Below are positions 1 to 8,676 of a DNA stretch of 64,000 bases, in pieces. The position numbers and the translations under genes are program-made. Source of the DNA: Paragemmobacter kunshanensis (GTDB taxonomy: Bacteria > Pseudomonadota > Alphaproteobacteria > Rhodobacterales > Rhodobacteraceae); the NCBI RefSeq assembly GCF_011059185.1, contig NZ_JAALFE010000008.1:1-64000 (forward strand). Direction: 5' to 3'. The notes below the pieces were generated by a model. That model did not search any database. It saw only the letters and a program-made list of their open reading frames with translations, and had not been told where the DNA came from. Positions within the stretch are counted from its first letter, which is position 1. Every line of letters starts with the position of its first letter.

Positions 1-2748
1 CATGACACGAAATCCATAACCAATGGTGGGTCACTTCTCGATGGAAAACCCGGGTCAGCTCTCAGTGCAAATCAACACGATGCCGGACATCTGACGCTGT
101 CGGGCACGGTTCTGGATCCGGTCACGGCAGAGCGGTTGGTGGAAAGCATCCAGACCGGGGTCTTCGGCCTTGCCTCCGTGAAAAGCGATATCCGCACCGC
201 GGATGCCATTCTCGATGATCTGCGCGGCATCGCCGCAGATGCAGGGCTGGCCGATCTGGTGATCTTCCGGCTGGACGGGCTGGTGGTCGAGGCGACTGGC
301 ATCGTCCCGCGCGACAAGATGGACAATTGGGTGGGGCTGATCGGGGTCTATTCCCGGCGCTTTGCCAAGGAAATCCCGTTGCGCAGTTTCGTGACGCTGG
401 ATCAGCCGGCCGAGGTGGACACCGCCCCCGTGATCATCGGCACCGGCCCGGTTGCAGATGCCGAAACCGGCCGGGTGGTGGCGCCCGAAACGCTGGCCGA
501 ACCCAATGAGGTGGATGCCCAGTCGCTGTTTGCCGGGCAGCCAGAGGTAACGCCCGACGCGCCCGCGCCGGTGCAACAGCCCGACAGCCGCCTGTCCGGG
601 CTTTCCGCGGCCCTTGACCGGCTGCAGGACAACCGGCCCGAGCTTCACGATCAGCTTGTCAGCAGGATCGAGCTTGGCGAAACGCCCGAGCCCGCCTTTC
701 TGCAAGAGGTGCTTGAAGCCATCGGCGGAACGATCGAAGCGGCACCGCCCGGTGAAGCGGGCGGCCCGCGCGTCGTGGTCGAAGGTCTGGGATTTGTCGG
801 AACCGTCGAGGGTATCGCGCGCGACCTTGGCCTGATCCTGCGGCAGCGGCAGCAGGCCGCGGCGGCAGCCGCGTCGGAAACCCGCGCACCGGCGGCCCTG
901 CCCGCGCCGCAACCGGCCATCATGGCCGCGCCGCTTCGGATCGACGACCTGCAGGTGGAAACCACGGGCGGCACCGCGCCGGGCGCGGCCCCGGCCGCCT
1001 TGACGGTTGCCCCGGGTCAGGATGCTGCGCCGGGTCTTGCCCCCGACAGCGCCGCCGGAACGGCAGCCATGGTTGCGCCCGATGCCCCGATGGCGACAGC
1101 GGCTGTCGCCCCGTCCCCGGTGGCGGGATCGACAGCGGATCCCGCACCGCTGGCCGCGCAGGCGGCCCTGCCCGATGCGGCATCAGAACTGGGGGCCGAA
1201 CCACCCGATGCGGCGGCTGCGCGGGTCATTGCCGTTTCAACGGCGCTTGACCGGCTGCAGGCACGCAGCCCTGCCCTGCATGATCGGATCGTGGCCCTGG
1301 TGGATGCGGGAGAGGTGCCGGATACCGCCCTGCTGGCCGAGGCGATCACCGTGCTGGGCGGGTCTGCGCCCGCAGACGGATCGCCAGACGCGCCCGTCAC
1401 CCTGCCCGAGCTTGGGCCTGTCGGAACGATGGCCGAGCTTTCCTCGACGCTTGCTCCCGCCGTGCAGGCGCGCCGGCAGACGGCTGCCACCACAGTCGCG
1501 CCCGGCAGCGTGGACCAGGCGGAACCGCCCGCGCCTCTTGCAGCCCCGCCGGGATCAGCAACCCCGCCGGGATCAGAGGCCGTGCTTCTGGCGCTGGATC
1601 GGCTGCAGGAAACCCGGCCTGATCTGCACCAGCGCCTTGTCACCGACATCGCCGAAGGCCGCGCGGCCGATCCGGCCGTTCTGCGCGAAGTCGTCACCCT
1701 GATGGCGGGCGGCACGGCCGAGGCCAGCCAGGCGGAAGGTGGGGGCGCGACCGGACCTTCGCAGATCGTGGTCGCCGATCTTGGCCTTTCCGGCTCGATC
1801 GACCAGCTTAATCAGACGATCTCGGCCCTGGTCGCGGCGCAATCTGCCAATGCGCCCGCAGCAGCCCCCGATCCGGTCGGCACGGCTGTGCCGGGTTCGG
1901 TTGTCAGGATCGTCGATCCGGCCCCGCTTGCGGAACCGGCGGGGGCCGGGCCCGAAGGAACGACGACGATCCAGGCATCCTCGCCGGATGAACAGCCCAT
2001 CACCCTGCCCCTTTTCGCCCTGCCGCAGGGCGAGATGGTCACGATGCAGCCGATGATCGACGCGGCAAATGCGCTGATCGCCGAAGATTCCTCGGGCGAT
2101 GCCGGATCGGGAACCCTGTCGCCCAACCTGGTGATGCTGGTCGCCATGCAGAACGAACAGCTTCAATTCGGCAAGACGCTGATGCGCCTGCCACAGCCGC
2201 TGACGGCGCTGCCCTATTCCGTCGATCAGCCTGTCTCCTGCTGGCAAGGCGCGCGGCTGACGCCCGGCATGCTGCCGACCGCGCTGCTGCTGCTGGATGC
2301 GCTGAGTGTTTCAAGCGACAGCGATGTCACCGGCCTGACGCCCGATGTGCGGGAGGTGGTGATGGAAACCGCGCTTTCCCCTGATCGTGTGAAAGCCTGC
2401 CTGAGAGAGACGGGAACCGCCTTCGGGGCGATGGTCGGGGGCAGTTCTACCTTCCTTTCGGAAACCGCGCGCAATCCCGATTTCGTGGAGTTCCTGTTCC
2501 GCAACGTGCCTGCGGCGCAATTGCCCCTGGCCGGGGCGAACCTTGCGGGCGAGCGCTATGTCGAACTTGCCGACGGGCGGAAGCTGGGCGAAGGGGCGGC
2601 CCCCGATATCACAAGCCGCATCATGTCCATCGGGGATCTGGGGATCCTGCTGCGCACGGCCGAAGGAACGCGCATTCAGCTTTACGGCAGCACTCTTGGC
2701 TGGCGGGTCGCCGATACATGCGGCCCGGAAGATTGCGGGATGAATTGA
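1..2748 (+). CDS. SctD/YscD-like type III secretion inner-ring protein, 5' truncated by window edge
   Basis: The frame is open from base 1 to the TGA at 2746-2748 (915 residues visible), so the true start lies upstream. The first ~130 residues read like the periplasmic BON-type domains of SctD/YscD ring proteins (pattern LTLSGTVLD ... GLVVEATGIVP ... NWVGL). The last ~50 residues (ELADGRKLGEGAAP, then IMSIGDLGILL) resemble the C-terminal end of the same family. In between lie three copies of a ~85-residue module plus Ala/Pro-rich linkers, which makes this protein far longer than the usual ~420 residues of SctD. The downstream gene starts inside the stop codon (TGATG), so the two are translationally coupled. 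Family assignment is inference from motif pattern; an unrelated repeat-bearing envelope protein is the alternative. The membrane segment and any cytoplasmic FHA domain would be outside the window. Confidence 0.55.
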   Translation, partial: HDTKSITNGGSLLDGKPGSALSANQHDAGHLTLSGTVLDPVTAERLVESIQTGVFGLASVKSDIRTADAILDDLRGIAADAGLADLVIFRLDGLVVEATGIVPRDKMDNWVGLIGVYSRRFAKEIPLRSFVTLDQPAEVDTAPVIIGTGPVADAETGRVVAPETLAEPNEVDAQSLFAGQPEVTPDAPAPVQQPDSRLSGLSAALDRLQDNRPELHDQLVSRIELGETPEPAFLQEVLEAIGGTIEAAPPGEAGGPRVVVEGLGFVGTVEGIARDLGLILRQRQQAAAAAASETRAPAALPAPQPAIMAAPLRIDDLQVETTGGTAPGAAPAALTVAPGQDAAPGLAPDSAAGTAAMVAPDAPMATAAVAPSPVAGSTADPAPLAAQAALPDAASELGAEPPDAAAARVIAVSTALDRLQARSPALHDRIVALVDAGEVPDTALLAEAITVLGGSAPADGSPDAPVTLPELGPVGTMAELSSTLAPAVQARRQTAATTVAPGSVDQAEPPAPLAAPPGSATPPGSEAVLLALDRLQETRPDLHQRLVTDIAEGRAADPAVLREVVTLMAGGTAEASQAEGGGATGPSQIVVADLGLSGSIDQLNQTISALVAAQSANAPAAAPDPVGTAVPGSVVRIVDPAPLAEPAGAGPEGTTTIQASSPDEQPITLPLFALPQGEMVTMQPMIDAANALIAEDSSGDAGSGTLSPNLVMLVAMQNEQLQFGKTLMRLPQPLTALPYSVDQPVSCWQGARLTPGMLPTALLLLDALSVSSDSDVTGLTPDVREVVMETALSPDRVKACLRETGTAFGAMVGGSSTFLSETARNPDFVEFLFRNVPAAQLPLAGANLAGERYVELADGRKLGEGAAPDITSRIMSIGDLGILLRTAEGTRIQLYGSTLGWRVADTCGPEDCGMN
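595..1848 (+). repeat. Three diverged ~85-codon repeats inside the SctD-like gene
   Basis: Three in-frame modules start near 595, 1234 and 1582 and run roughly to 858, 1482 and 1848. Each opens with the core ALDRLQ, followed by a charged helix (RPELHDQLV, SPALHDRIV, RPDLHQRLV), then a short strand-like stretch around L.LG(F/P/L).G(T/S) and a closing helix. At the DNA level the core is nearly identical in all three copies (for example GCGCTTGACCGGCTGCAG). Alanine/proline-rich linkers of varying length separate them, including a small direct repeat PPGSATPPGSE near 1549-1581. Confidence 0.8.
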
Positions 2749-3356
2749 TGAGGCGGTCAGGGCAACTGAGCGGCGCAACCGTCGCGCTGGAGCTTCTCCC
2801 CCGAGAGATCGGGGAGGCGGGGCAAGGCCCCCTTGTGGCCCTGCTTTGCGAAGGGCCGGACATGGGCGCCATCTGCCCGGATGCCGGGTTTGCGGGTCCG
2901 CCTTCCGCCCTGTTCCTTGTGGCAGGCGAGAACAGCCTTGCGCTGTCGACCCTCCTTCCCTTTGCCGAGATGCCCCCGGAGGGGGCCTGTCTGCCCGCCA
3001 CCGGCGAGGATGACCTTGCCTCTGGCAACCCGCGGGCGGCGCTGGGCAACATGATCGCCGCGCTGATCGCCAGCAAGGGCGCCGACCTGCGGGCGCTCTA
3101 CCGGCTGAGCCTTGTGCTGGCGATGCTGATCCGGAACCGCGAGGCGCATGCGACCCTGTCGCTGCTGGATGTGCGATCCATGGGCCATCCGGCCTTCCTT
3201 GCCCTGCGCGGCTATCTCGCCCTGCAGACGGGCGAGGTGGATACGGGCCGCCGGTTCCTGGCCTCGGCCGCGCTTGCATCGCGCGGATCGCCTGCGAACC
3301 GGGGCATCCTGCATTTCACGCAGCATGTCCTGCTGGTGCATCAGTTCAATGGCTGA
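2748..3356 (+). CDS. Candidate TPR-type chaperone of the type III-like cluster (YscY/SycD-like)
   Basis: This 202-residue protein starts with the ATG that overlaps the stop of the preceding gene (TGATG), so it is translationally coupled. The second half is helical and contains TPR-like units (for example ALRGYLALQTGEVDTGRRFLASAAL), a layout shared with the small TPR chaperones of type III secretion systems such as YscY and SycD. The first half is Gly/Ala/Pro-rich and not recognised. The next gene begins immediately after the stop. Position between a SctD-like gene and a YscX-like gene supports a role as export chaperone, but this is inference; a generic TPR protein is possible. Confidence 0.4.
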   Translation: MRRSGQLSGATVALELLPREIGEAGQGPLVALLCEGPDMGAICPDAGFAGPPSALFLVAGENSLALSTLLPFAEMPPEGACLPATGEDDLASGNPRAALGNMIAALIASKGADLRALYRLSLVLAMLIRNREAHATLSLLDVRSMGHPAFLALRGYLALQTGEVDTGRRFLASAALASRGSPANRGILHFTQHVLLVHQFNG

Positions 3357-3359
3357 GTG

Positions 3360-3749
3360 ATGCGAAGCGGGCGGGTCGGGCCACTCAATACCGGGCTGTC
3401 GGATATCCGGCATTGGCGGGAAAGCGACGAGGTTCATCTTCCCGTCGGCCAGACGGTGCGGATTCCCTTTCTTCCCGAACAGCGCCCGCTGGATGCGATC
3501 CTGCGCCGCGAAACGCTTGAGGAACGGCTGGTCAGTTTCATCGTTCCCGAACGGATATCCCCCGAACTGGGTGAGCCGGGCGCAATCGCGCGGGCGCGCG
3601 AGGACGTGCATGCGCAGTTTCAGCGCTTTGCAGAGATCTCCCCCGGCGCGGCAGGGCAGGCGTTGAAGGCTGCGGCGGATGTTCTGGCGCGGGAATCGGT
3701 GCTGGATGACGAAATCCGCACGGCCCTGGCCGCGCTGCTCAGGGCGTGA
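3360..3749 (+). CDS. Candidate YscX-like (SctX) small type III secretion protein
   Basis: A 129-residue protein begins at ATG 3360; an in-frame GTG at 3357, directly after the upstream stop, is an alternative start. The order of features matches YscX as I remember it: a short N-terminal segment with a G.L motif, a mid-region around [18 protein letters not shown], and a C-terminal pair of amphipathic helices ([12 protein letters not shown], then [26 protein letters not shown]). YscX proteins are ~120 residues and need a YscY-type TPR partner, which is what the preceding gene resembles. The gene is the last of the rightward cluster and faces the Hpt gene with only 4 bases between stops. Assignment is tentative and rests on pattern and context. 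Confidence 0.4.
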   Translation: MRSGRVGPLNTGLSDIRHWRESDEVHLPVGQTVRIPFLPEQRPLDAILRRETLEERLVSFIVPERISPELGEPGAIARAREDVHAQFQRFAEISPGAAGQALKAAADVLARESVLDDEIRTALAALLRA

Positions 3750-3753
3750 CGCG

Positions 3754-4098
3754 TCAGAGCGGGCCGAGAAGCCCATCCAGCGCCGCGCGGGTGGCCTCCA
3801 GGCGATCTGGCAGACCGGAAACAAGCGCGGGCAGATCGGCCGCCGCGCCGGGGCCCCGGGCGGCATTCTCGATATCCTTCAGCGCGGCATGCAGATCCTT
3901 CGCCCCGACCGAGGCCGCCGAACCCGCGGCGCGATGCGCCGTCGTGGCCAGCGTGGCGTAATCCTGCGACTGGAACAGCGCGGCCAGGGACTGATGCGTA
4001 TCGGCCACCTCGGCCAGCATCCGCCCCAGAAAGCTGCGCAGCATGTCATCGCCCAGGGTTTCGCGAACCTCCTCGATCACCGAAGTATTCAAGAGCAT
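3754..4098 (-). CDS. Stand-alone Hpt (histidine phosphotransfer) protein
   Basis: A 114-residue protein that is a single Hpt domain. The motif [16 protein letters not shown] has the phospho-accepting His at residue 55 in the usual H-x-x-x-G-S context. Such proteins relay phosphoryl groups between the receiver domain of a hybrid kinase and a final response regulator in the cytoplasm. The start MLLNTS at 4098 is preferred over a longer reading because an AAGGAG ribosome site lies at the right distance upstream. It converges on the type III-like cluster and is divergent from hslU; its kinase partner is not in the window. Confidence 0.75.
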   Translation of the reverse strand: MLLNTSVIEEVRETLGDDMLRSFLGRMLAEVADTHQSLAALFQSQDYATLATTAHRAAGSAASVGAKDLHAALKDIENAARGPGAAADLPALVSGLPDRLEATRAALDGLLGPL

Positions 4099-4305
4099 CG
4101 CGATTCTCCTTGCGCGTGTGCGCCTTTGCTGCCTGTTTTTTTTCATGGTGTAACCCTGTTCCTTCGTCTGTGTCCTGCCCGGGCGGATGGCATCGGCGAA
4201 ACCGCGCCACCCCGCCGCCCGCGCAGCCGGACCCTTGGCCTTGGCGTCGGCAGGGGCTACATCGGACAGGCAGCGCTAGGCGCAGGCAGAACGAAGGATC
4301 GGCCC

Positions 4306-5604
4306 ATGACCAACCTCACCCCGCGCGAGATCGTCTCGGAGCTTGACCGGTTCATCATCGGGCAACGCGATGCCAAGCGCGCGGTTGCCGTGGCGCTGCG
4401 CAACCGCTGGCGGCGCAAGCAGCTGGGCGATGACCTGCGGGACGAGGTCTATCCGAAGAACATCCTGATGATCGGCCCCACCGGCGTGGGCAAGACCGAG
4501 ATCAGCCGCCGGCTGGCCAAACTGGCCCGCGCGCCCTTTCTGAAGGTCGAGGCGACGAAGTTCACCGAGGTGGGCTATGTCGGCCGCGATGTGGACAGCA
4601 TCATCCGCGATCTGGTGGATGCGGCGATGGTGGAAACCCGCGCCCGGATGCGCGACGACGTGAAGGCCCGCGCCCGCAAGGCGGCCGAGGAACGCGTGAT
4701 CGACGCGCTGGCCGGCAAGGAGGCGCGCGATCAGACGCGCGAGATGTTCCGCGGCAAGCTGAAGCGCGGAGAGCTTGACCAGACCATGATCGAGCTTGAG
4801 GTGCAGGATACCGCCATGCCGATGGGCATGTTCCCCGGCGGCAACGGGATGGAAATGCAGATGCAGGGCCTGCAGGACCTGTTCAAGGCCTTTGGCGGGC
4901 GCAGCACGCGCAAGAAGATGACGGTGGCCGACAGCTATGAGGTTCTGATCGGACAAGAGGCCGACAAGCTTCTGGATGACGAGGCGGTGAAGGCCGCCGC
5001 GCTGGAGGCCGTGCAGGAGAACGGCATCGTCTTTCTGGACGAGATCGACAAGATCTGCGCCCGCGCCGATGCCCGCGGCGCCGATGTCAGCCGCGAAGGC
5101 GTGCAGCGCGATCTGCTGCCTCTGATCGAAGGCACCACCGTTTCCACCAAATACGGCCCGGTGAAGACCGACCATATCCTGTTCATCGCCAGCGGGGCCT
5201 TCCACATCGCCAAACCGTCGGACCTGCTGCCCGAATTGCAGGGCCGTCTGCCCATCCGGGTAGAGTTGCAGCCGCTGACCGAAGGCGATTTCGTGCGCAT
5301 CCTGACGGAAACCGACAACGCCCTGACGCGGCAGTATTCCGCGCTGATGGCCACCGAAGAGGTGGCGGTCAGCTTTACCGGGGATGGCATCGCCGCCCTT
5401 GCCCGCATCGCGGCCGAGGTGAATGGCAGCGTGGAAAACATCGGGGCGCGGCGGCTTTATACTATCATGGAACGGGTCTTCGAGGAGCTGTCCTTCACCG
5501 CGCCTGACCGGTCGGGCGAGGCGGTTGTCGTGGATGCGGCTTTCGTGGAAACCAATGTGGGCAAGCTGGCCCGATCGGCGGATATCTCCCGCTACGTTCT
5601 GTGA
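4306..5604 (+). CDS. hslU: ATP-dependent protease ATPase subunit HslU
   Basis: HslU is the AAA+ unfoldase ring that feeds substrates into the HslV peptidase. The 432-residue protein starts [10 protein letters not shown], the family's usual start, and shows Walker [14 protein letters not shown] at about residue 60, the following [14 protein letters not shown] segment, Walker [12 protein letters not shown], and the conserved C-terminal tail ending ISRYVL that docks into HslV. Length matches the family (~435). The partner gene hslV, which is commonly adjacent upstream, is not found here; an Hpt gene and type III-like genes occupy that side. A 207-base gap upstream would hold its promoter; no clear heat-shock promoter could be picked out by eye. 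Confidence 0.97.
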   Translation: MTNLTPREIVSELDRFIIGQRDAKRAVAVALRNRWRRKQLGDDLRDEVYPKNILMIGPTGVGKTEISRRLAKLARAPFLKVEATKFTEVGYVGRDVDSIIRDLVDAAMVETRARMRDDVKARARKAAEERVIDALAGKEARDQTREMFRGKLKRGELDQTMIELEVQDTAMPMGMFPGGNGMEMQMQGLQDLFKAFGGRSTRKKMTVADSYEVLIGQEADKLLDDEAVKAAALEAVQENGIVFLDEIDKICARADARGADVSREGVQRDLLPLIEGTTVSTKYGPVKTDHILFIASGAFHIAKPSDLLPELQGRLPIRVELQPLTEGDFVRILTETDNALTRQYSALMATEEVAVSFTGDGIAALARIAAEVNGSVENIGARRLYTIMERVFEELSFTAPDRSGEAVVVDAAFVETNVGKLARSADISRYVL

Positions 5605-5674
5605 CGGGAGGCGCGGGCTTGACCAGCCCGCACTTCGCCGCGATCAGGGATGCCAGATGTGAAGGACCGGACCC

Positions 5675-6775
5675 TTGCGCCCCATCGCCCTGCTGATCCT
5701 GTCGATCGCCCTTGCCGCCTGCACGCCGCGCGGGGCGATGGTCGTGGTGCCCCCCGAAACGGCCGAGGGGCCGATTTCCACCGTCTTTGTTGGCACGACA
5801 CGCGGCCTGCAGGGAACGGGCGTCTTTGGAACCGAACGGTCGGAAGAGATGCGTTTCGCGCGCTATGACGTGGCCATCCCGCCCCAGCGCGAAGTGGGCG
5901 AGATCCGCTATGCCAAGCCGCGCCGCCCCAATGTCAGCACGGATTTCGTCACCACCGACCAGCGCATCTATGCCGCCGATGCCGATTTCCGCGGCGATCT
6001 GGGCAAGGCGCTTGCCGCCAATGGGCGCGAGGCGGTGATCTTCGTGCATGGCTTCAACAACACCTTCACCGAGGGCCTTTATCGCATCGCCCAGCTTCAC
6101 CACGATCTGGAGATCCCGGGCGTGGCGCTGCATTATTCCTGGCCCTCGGCGGCGGAACCGCTGGGCTATGTCTATGATCGCGATTCCATCATGTTCGCCC
6201 GTGAAGGGCTTGAGGAACTGATCCGCGAGGCCAGGGCCGCCGGGGCGACGCGCATCACGCTGGTGGCGCATTCGATGGGAAGCTTCCTGTCGATGGAGGC
6301 GCTGCGCGACATCGCCCTGCGCGACGGGCGGATCATGCCCGAGTTGCGCGGCGTCATCCTGATTTCGCCCGATATCGACGTCGAGGTGTTCCGCATGCAG
6401 GCGCGCGACATCGGCACCCTGCCGCAACCCTTTGTCATCTTTGGATCCGACCGCGACCGCGTGTTGCGGCTTTCGGCGCTGATCACCGGGCAGCGCGGGC
6501 GGCTTGGATCGCTGGACAGTGTGGACCGGCTTTCGGATCTTGAGGTGACCTATCTGGATGTCGGGGCCTTTTCCAGCGGATCGGGGCATTTCGTGCCCGG
6601 CACCTCGCCTGCGCTGATCAGGTTGCTGGGCCGGATCAGCGATGTCGATCAGGCCTTCGGCAATGATGCCGCCGGGCGCGCGGGGCTTTTGCCCGGAGTG
6701 ATCCTGACGGCGCGCAGCGCGACGCGCGTGATCCTGACCCCGGTCGCCGAGATCACGGGTGACAGCCTGAACTGA
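5675..6775 (+). CDS. Alpha/beta-hydrolase lipoprotein (DUF900 family)
   Basis: The start is TTG at 5675: a TGA in frame at 5660 excludes longer versions and an AAGGA site lies 8 bases upstream. The N-terminus is a lipoprotein signal (lipobox LAAC), so the protein is expected to be membrane-anchored outside the cytoplasm. The core shows the DUF900 hydrolase pattern: oxyanion-region FVHGFNNTFTEG, nucleophile elbow VAHSMGS, a later Asp in SPDIDVEVF, and a His in SGHFVPG near the end. Substrate unknown. It follows hslU by 70 bases. 366 residues is normal for the family. Confidence 0.85.
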   Translation: MRPIALLILSIALAACTPRGAMVVVPPETAEGPISTVFVGTTRGLQGTGVFGTERSEEMRFARYDVAIPPQREVGEIRYAKPRRPNVSTDFVTTDQRIYAADADFRGDLGKALAANGREAVIFVHGFNNTFTEGLYRIAQLHHDLEIPGVALHYSWPSAAEPLGYVYDRDSIMFAREGLEELIREARAAGATRITLVAHSMGSFLSMEALRDIALRDGRIMPELRGVILISPDIDVEVFRMQARDIGTLPQPFVIFGSDRDRVLRLSALITGQRGRLGSLDSVDRLSDLEVTYLDVGAFSSGSGHFVPGTSPALIRLLGRISDVDQAFGNDAAGRAGLLPGVILTARSATRVILTPVAEITGDSLN

Positions 6776-6793
6776 TCCTGTCGCAAACAGGAT
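6775..6793 (+). terminator. Stem-loop after the lipoprotein hydrolase gene
   Basis: ATCCTGT and ACAGGAT form a perfect 7-bp stem with a 5-base loop just after the stop codon. There is no following T-run, so it may be a weak or Rho-assisted terminator or an mRNA 3'-end structure. Confidence 0.35.
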
Positions 6794-6829
6794 GGGCCGC
6801 GCGGGCAAAGCGTGACATGACAGGGCATC

Positions 6830-8065
6830 ATGCCCTTTCTTTCCTTCCTTCGCGCCAATGCCCCCTTTCTTTTCGCGGGCTTCCTTCTGTCCTTCCTGTC
6901 GGGCTTCGGGCAGACCTATTTCATTTCCGTCTTTGCCGCCGAAATCCGCGCGCTGAACGGGCTGGGCCATGGCGAATGGGGCGCGCTTTATGCCGCCTGC
7001 ACCATGGCATCGGCCTTTGTCATGCTGTGGTCGGGCGCGCTGACCGACCGCTTCCGTGTGCGCCACCTTGGCAGCGCGGTGCTGGCACTGCTGGCGCTGG
7101 CCTGCCTTCTGATGGCGACCGGCCCCACCGGATGGCTTTTGCCGCTGGGCATCTTTGCGCTGCGCCTGTTCGGGCAAGGCATGGTGGTGCAGACGGCGGG
7201 CGTCGCCATGGCGCGGTGGTTCGTCGCATCACGCGGGCGGGCGCTGGCGGTGGCGGCGCTGGGCTTTTCGGTGGGCGAGGTGGTGATGCCACTGGGTTTT
7301 GTCTGGCTGAAATCCCTGCTGCACTGGCAAGGCCTGTGGCTGGTGGCCGCGCTGATCATCGCCGCCAGCCTGCCGGTGATCTGGCGGTTGCTGCGGCTGG
7401 AGCGCACGCCGCAATCCATCGCGGCCGAGAATGACGCCCCCGGCATGGGCAACCGCCACTGGACACGTGGCCAGATGCTGCGCCATCCGCTGTTCTGGTG
7501 CGTGCTGCCCGCGCTGATCGGGCCGCCCTGCTTCATCACCGCCTTCTTCTTCCAGCAGGTCCATCTGGCCGAGGTGAAGGGCTGGTCGCATCTGGGCCTT
7601 GTCGCCACCTTTCCGGCCTATACCGCCGCCTCTGTCACCGCGATGTTCGCGGGGGGATGGGCGCTGGATCGCTGGGGAACGGCGCGGCTGATGCCGGTCT
7701 ATGTGCTGCCGCTGGGGCTGTTCTTCATGCTGTTTCCGATGATCGACAGCCTGTCGCTGGCGGCACCTGCCATGCTGATCATGGGGCTGACTTCGGGCGC
7801 GCAGACGACGATCCCCATGGCCTTCTGGGCAGAGTTCTACGGCACCCGCCATCTGGGCGCCATCCGGGCCACCGTGGCATCGGCCATGGTGCTGGCCACG
7901 GCCATCGGGCCTGCGCTTTCCGGCCTGCTGATCGACCGGGGCCACAGCCTGCCCGACCAGATGCCCGCCTATGCCGGCTGGTTCGTGCTGGCGGCGGCGC
8001 TGCTGTTCTGGCGCATCCGCAGCGACCGGGCCGCCCTGCCCGCCCGCAGGCAGGCCCGCGCCTAG
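6830..8065 (+). CDS. MFS transporter
   Basis: A 411-residue integral membrane protein with about 12 hydrophobic segments and the major facilitator signature between helices 2 and 3 (GALTDRFRVRHLG). The loop before helix 7 is short and basic, as is typical. The resemblance is to the anion/monocarboxylate-like MFS group, but no substrate can be named. The stop codon overlaps the stop of the convergent smr gene by two bases (CTAG), so there is no room for a terminator between them. Confidence 0.85.
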   Translation: MPFLSFLRANAPFLFAGFLLSFLSGFGQTYFISVFAAEIRALNGLGHGEWGALYAACTMASAFVMLWSGALTDRFRVRHLGSAVLALLALACLLMATGPTGWLLPLGIFALRLFGQGMVVQTAGVAMARWFVASRGRALAVAALGFSVGEVVMPLGFVWLKSLLHWQGLWLVAALIIAASLPVIWRLLRLERTPQSIAAENDAPGMGNRHWTRGQMLRHPLFWCVLPALIGPPCFITAFFFQQVHLAEVKGWSHLGLVATFPAYTAASVTAMFAGGWALDRWGTARLMPVYVLPLGLFFMLFPMIDSLSLAAPAMLIMGLTSGAQTTIPMAFWAEFYGTRHLGAIRATVASAMVLATAIGPALSGLLIDRGHSLPDQMPAYAGWFVLAAALLFWRIRSDRAALPARRQARA

Positions 8066-8676
8066 CGGCGGCGCAGATAGACGTAATAGGCCCCCGCGCC
8101 GCCATGCTTCAGATGCGCCTCGGTCACCTGCAGCACGGCAGGGCCAAGCGGCGGCAGGCGCAGCCATTGCGGCACCTGATGGCGCAGCGCCCCCATGCGC
8201 TGCGGGATCGGGCCGATATCTTCGCCCCGCTTGCCCTTGCCTGTGATCACAAGCACCAGCCGCAGCCCCGCCGCCTGCGCGTTCAGGACAAAGCGGATCA
8301 ATTCGGGGTGCGCCTCAGCCAGGGTCATGCCGTGCAGGTCGATCCGCGCCTCGGGGGCCAGCTTGCCGCGGATCATCCGCCCATGCTGGCGGGCATCCAT
8401 CTGCAACGGCGCCTCGCGCAGCGATTCCGCCAGCGAGGGCTGCAGGTCATGCCCCTTGGCCGGGCGGGCCTTCTGGCCCAGGCGAAAGGGTTCCAGCCAG
8501 GATTTCGGGATATCTGCCTGCTGCGGCTTCGGATCAGGAACCGGGGGGTGGGGATGGGCCGCGCCGTCGATCCGGGAAAGATAGCCTTTCGTCTTTGGAT
8601 GCAGGGGCCGCGCGCTGCGGGCGACGATCTGCCAAAGCTCCTCTTCCTCGGGGCGCAGGGTGCGGCGGCGGCTCAT
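8062..8676 (-). CDS. Smr-domain protein (MutS2 C-terminal-like nuclease domain)
   Basis: The C-terminal ~90 residues form a Smr domain: IDLHGMTLAEAHPEL, the glycine-rich VITGKGKRGEDIG, and a conserved HLKHGGAGAYYVYL ending. Smr domains bind or nick nucleic acids, often linked to recombination or ribosome rescue. The N-terminal ~100 residues are charged and Pro-rich. The ATG at 8676 overlaps the TGA of mltA (ATGA), giving 204 residues; GTG 8679 is an alternative. It is the last gene of the tim44-mltA-smr leftward operon, an arrangement common in Rhodobacteraceae. Confidence 0.88.
   Translation of the reverse strand: MSRRRTLRPEEEELWQIVARSARPLHPKTKGYLSRIDGAAHPHPPVPDPKPQQADIPKSWLEPFRLGQKARPAKGHDLQPSLAESLREAPLQMDARQHGRMIRGKLAPEARIDLHGMTLAEAHPELIRFVLNAQAAGLRLVLVITGKGKRGEDIGPIPQRMGALRHQVPQWLRLPPLGPAVLQVTEAHLKHGGAGAYYVYLRRR

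Noticed and set aside
55-912. Long minus-strand reading frame opposite the SctD-like gene
   Set aside because: High-GC shadow frame; the plus-strand frame carries the repeats and domain-like patterns.
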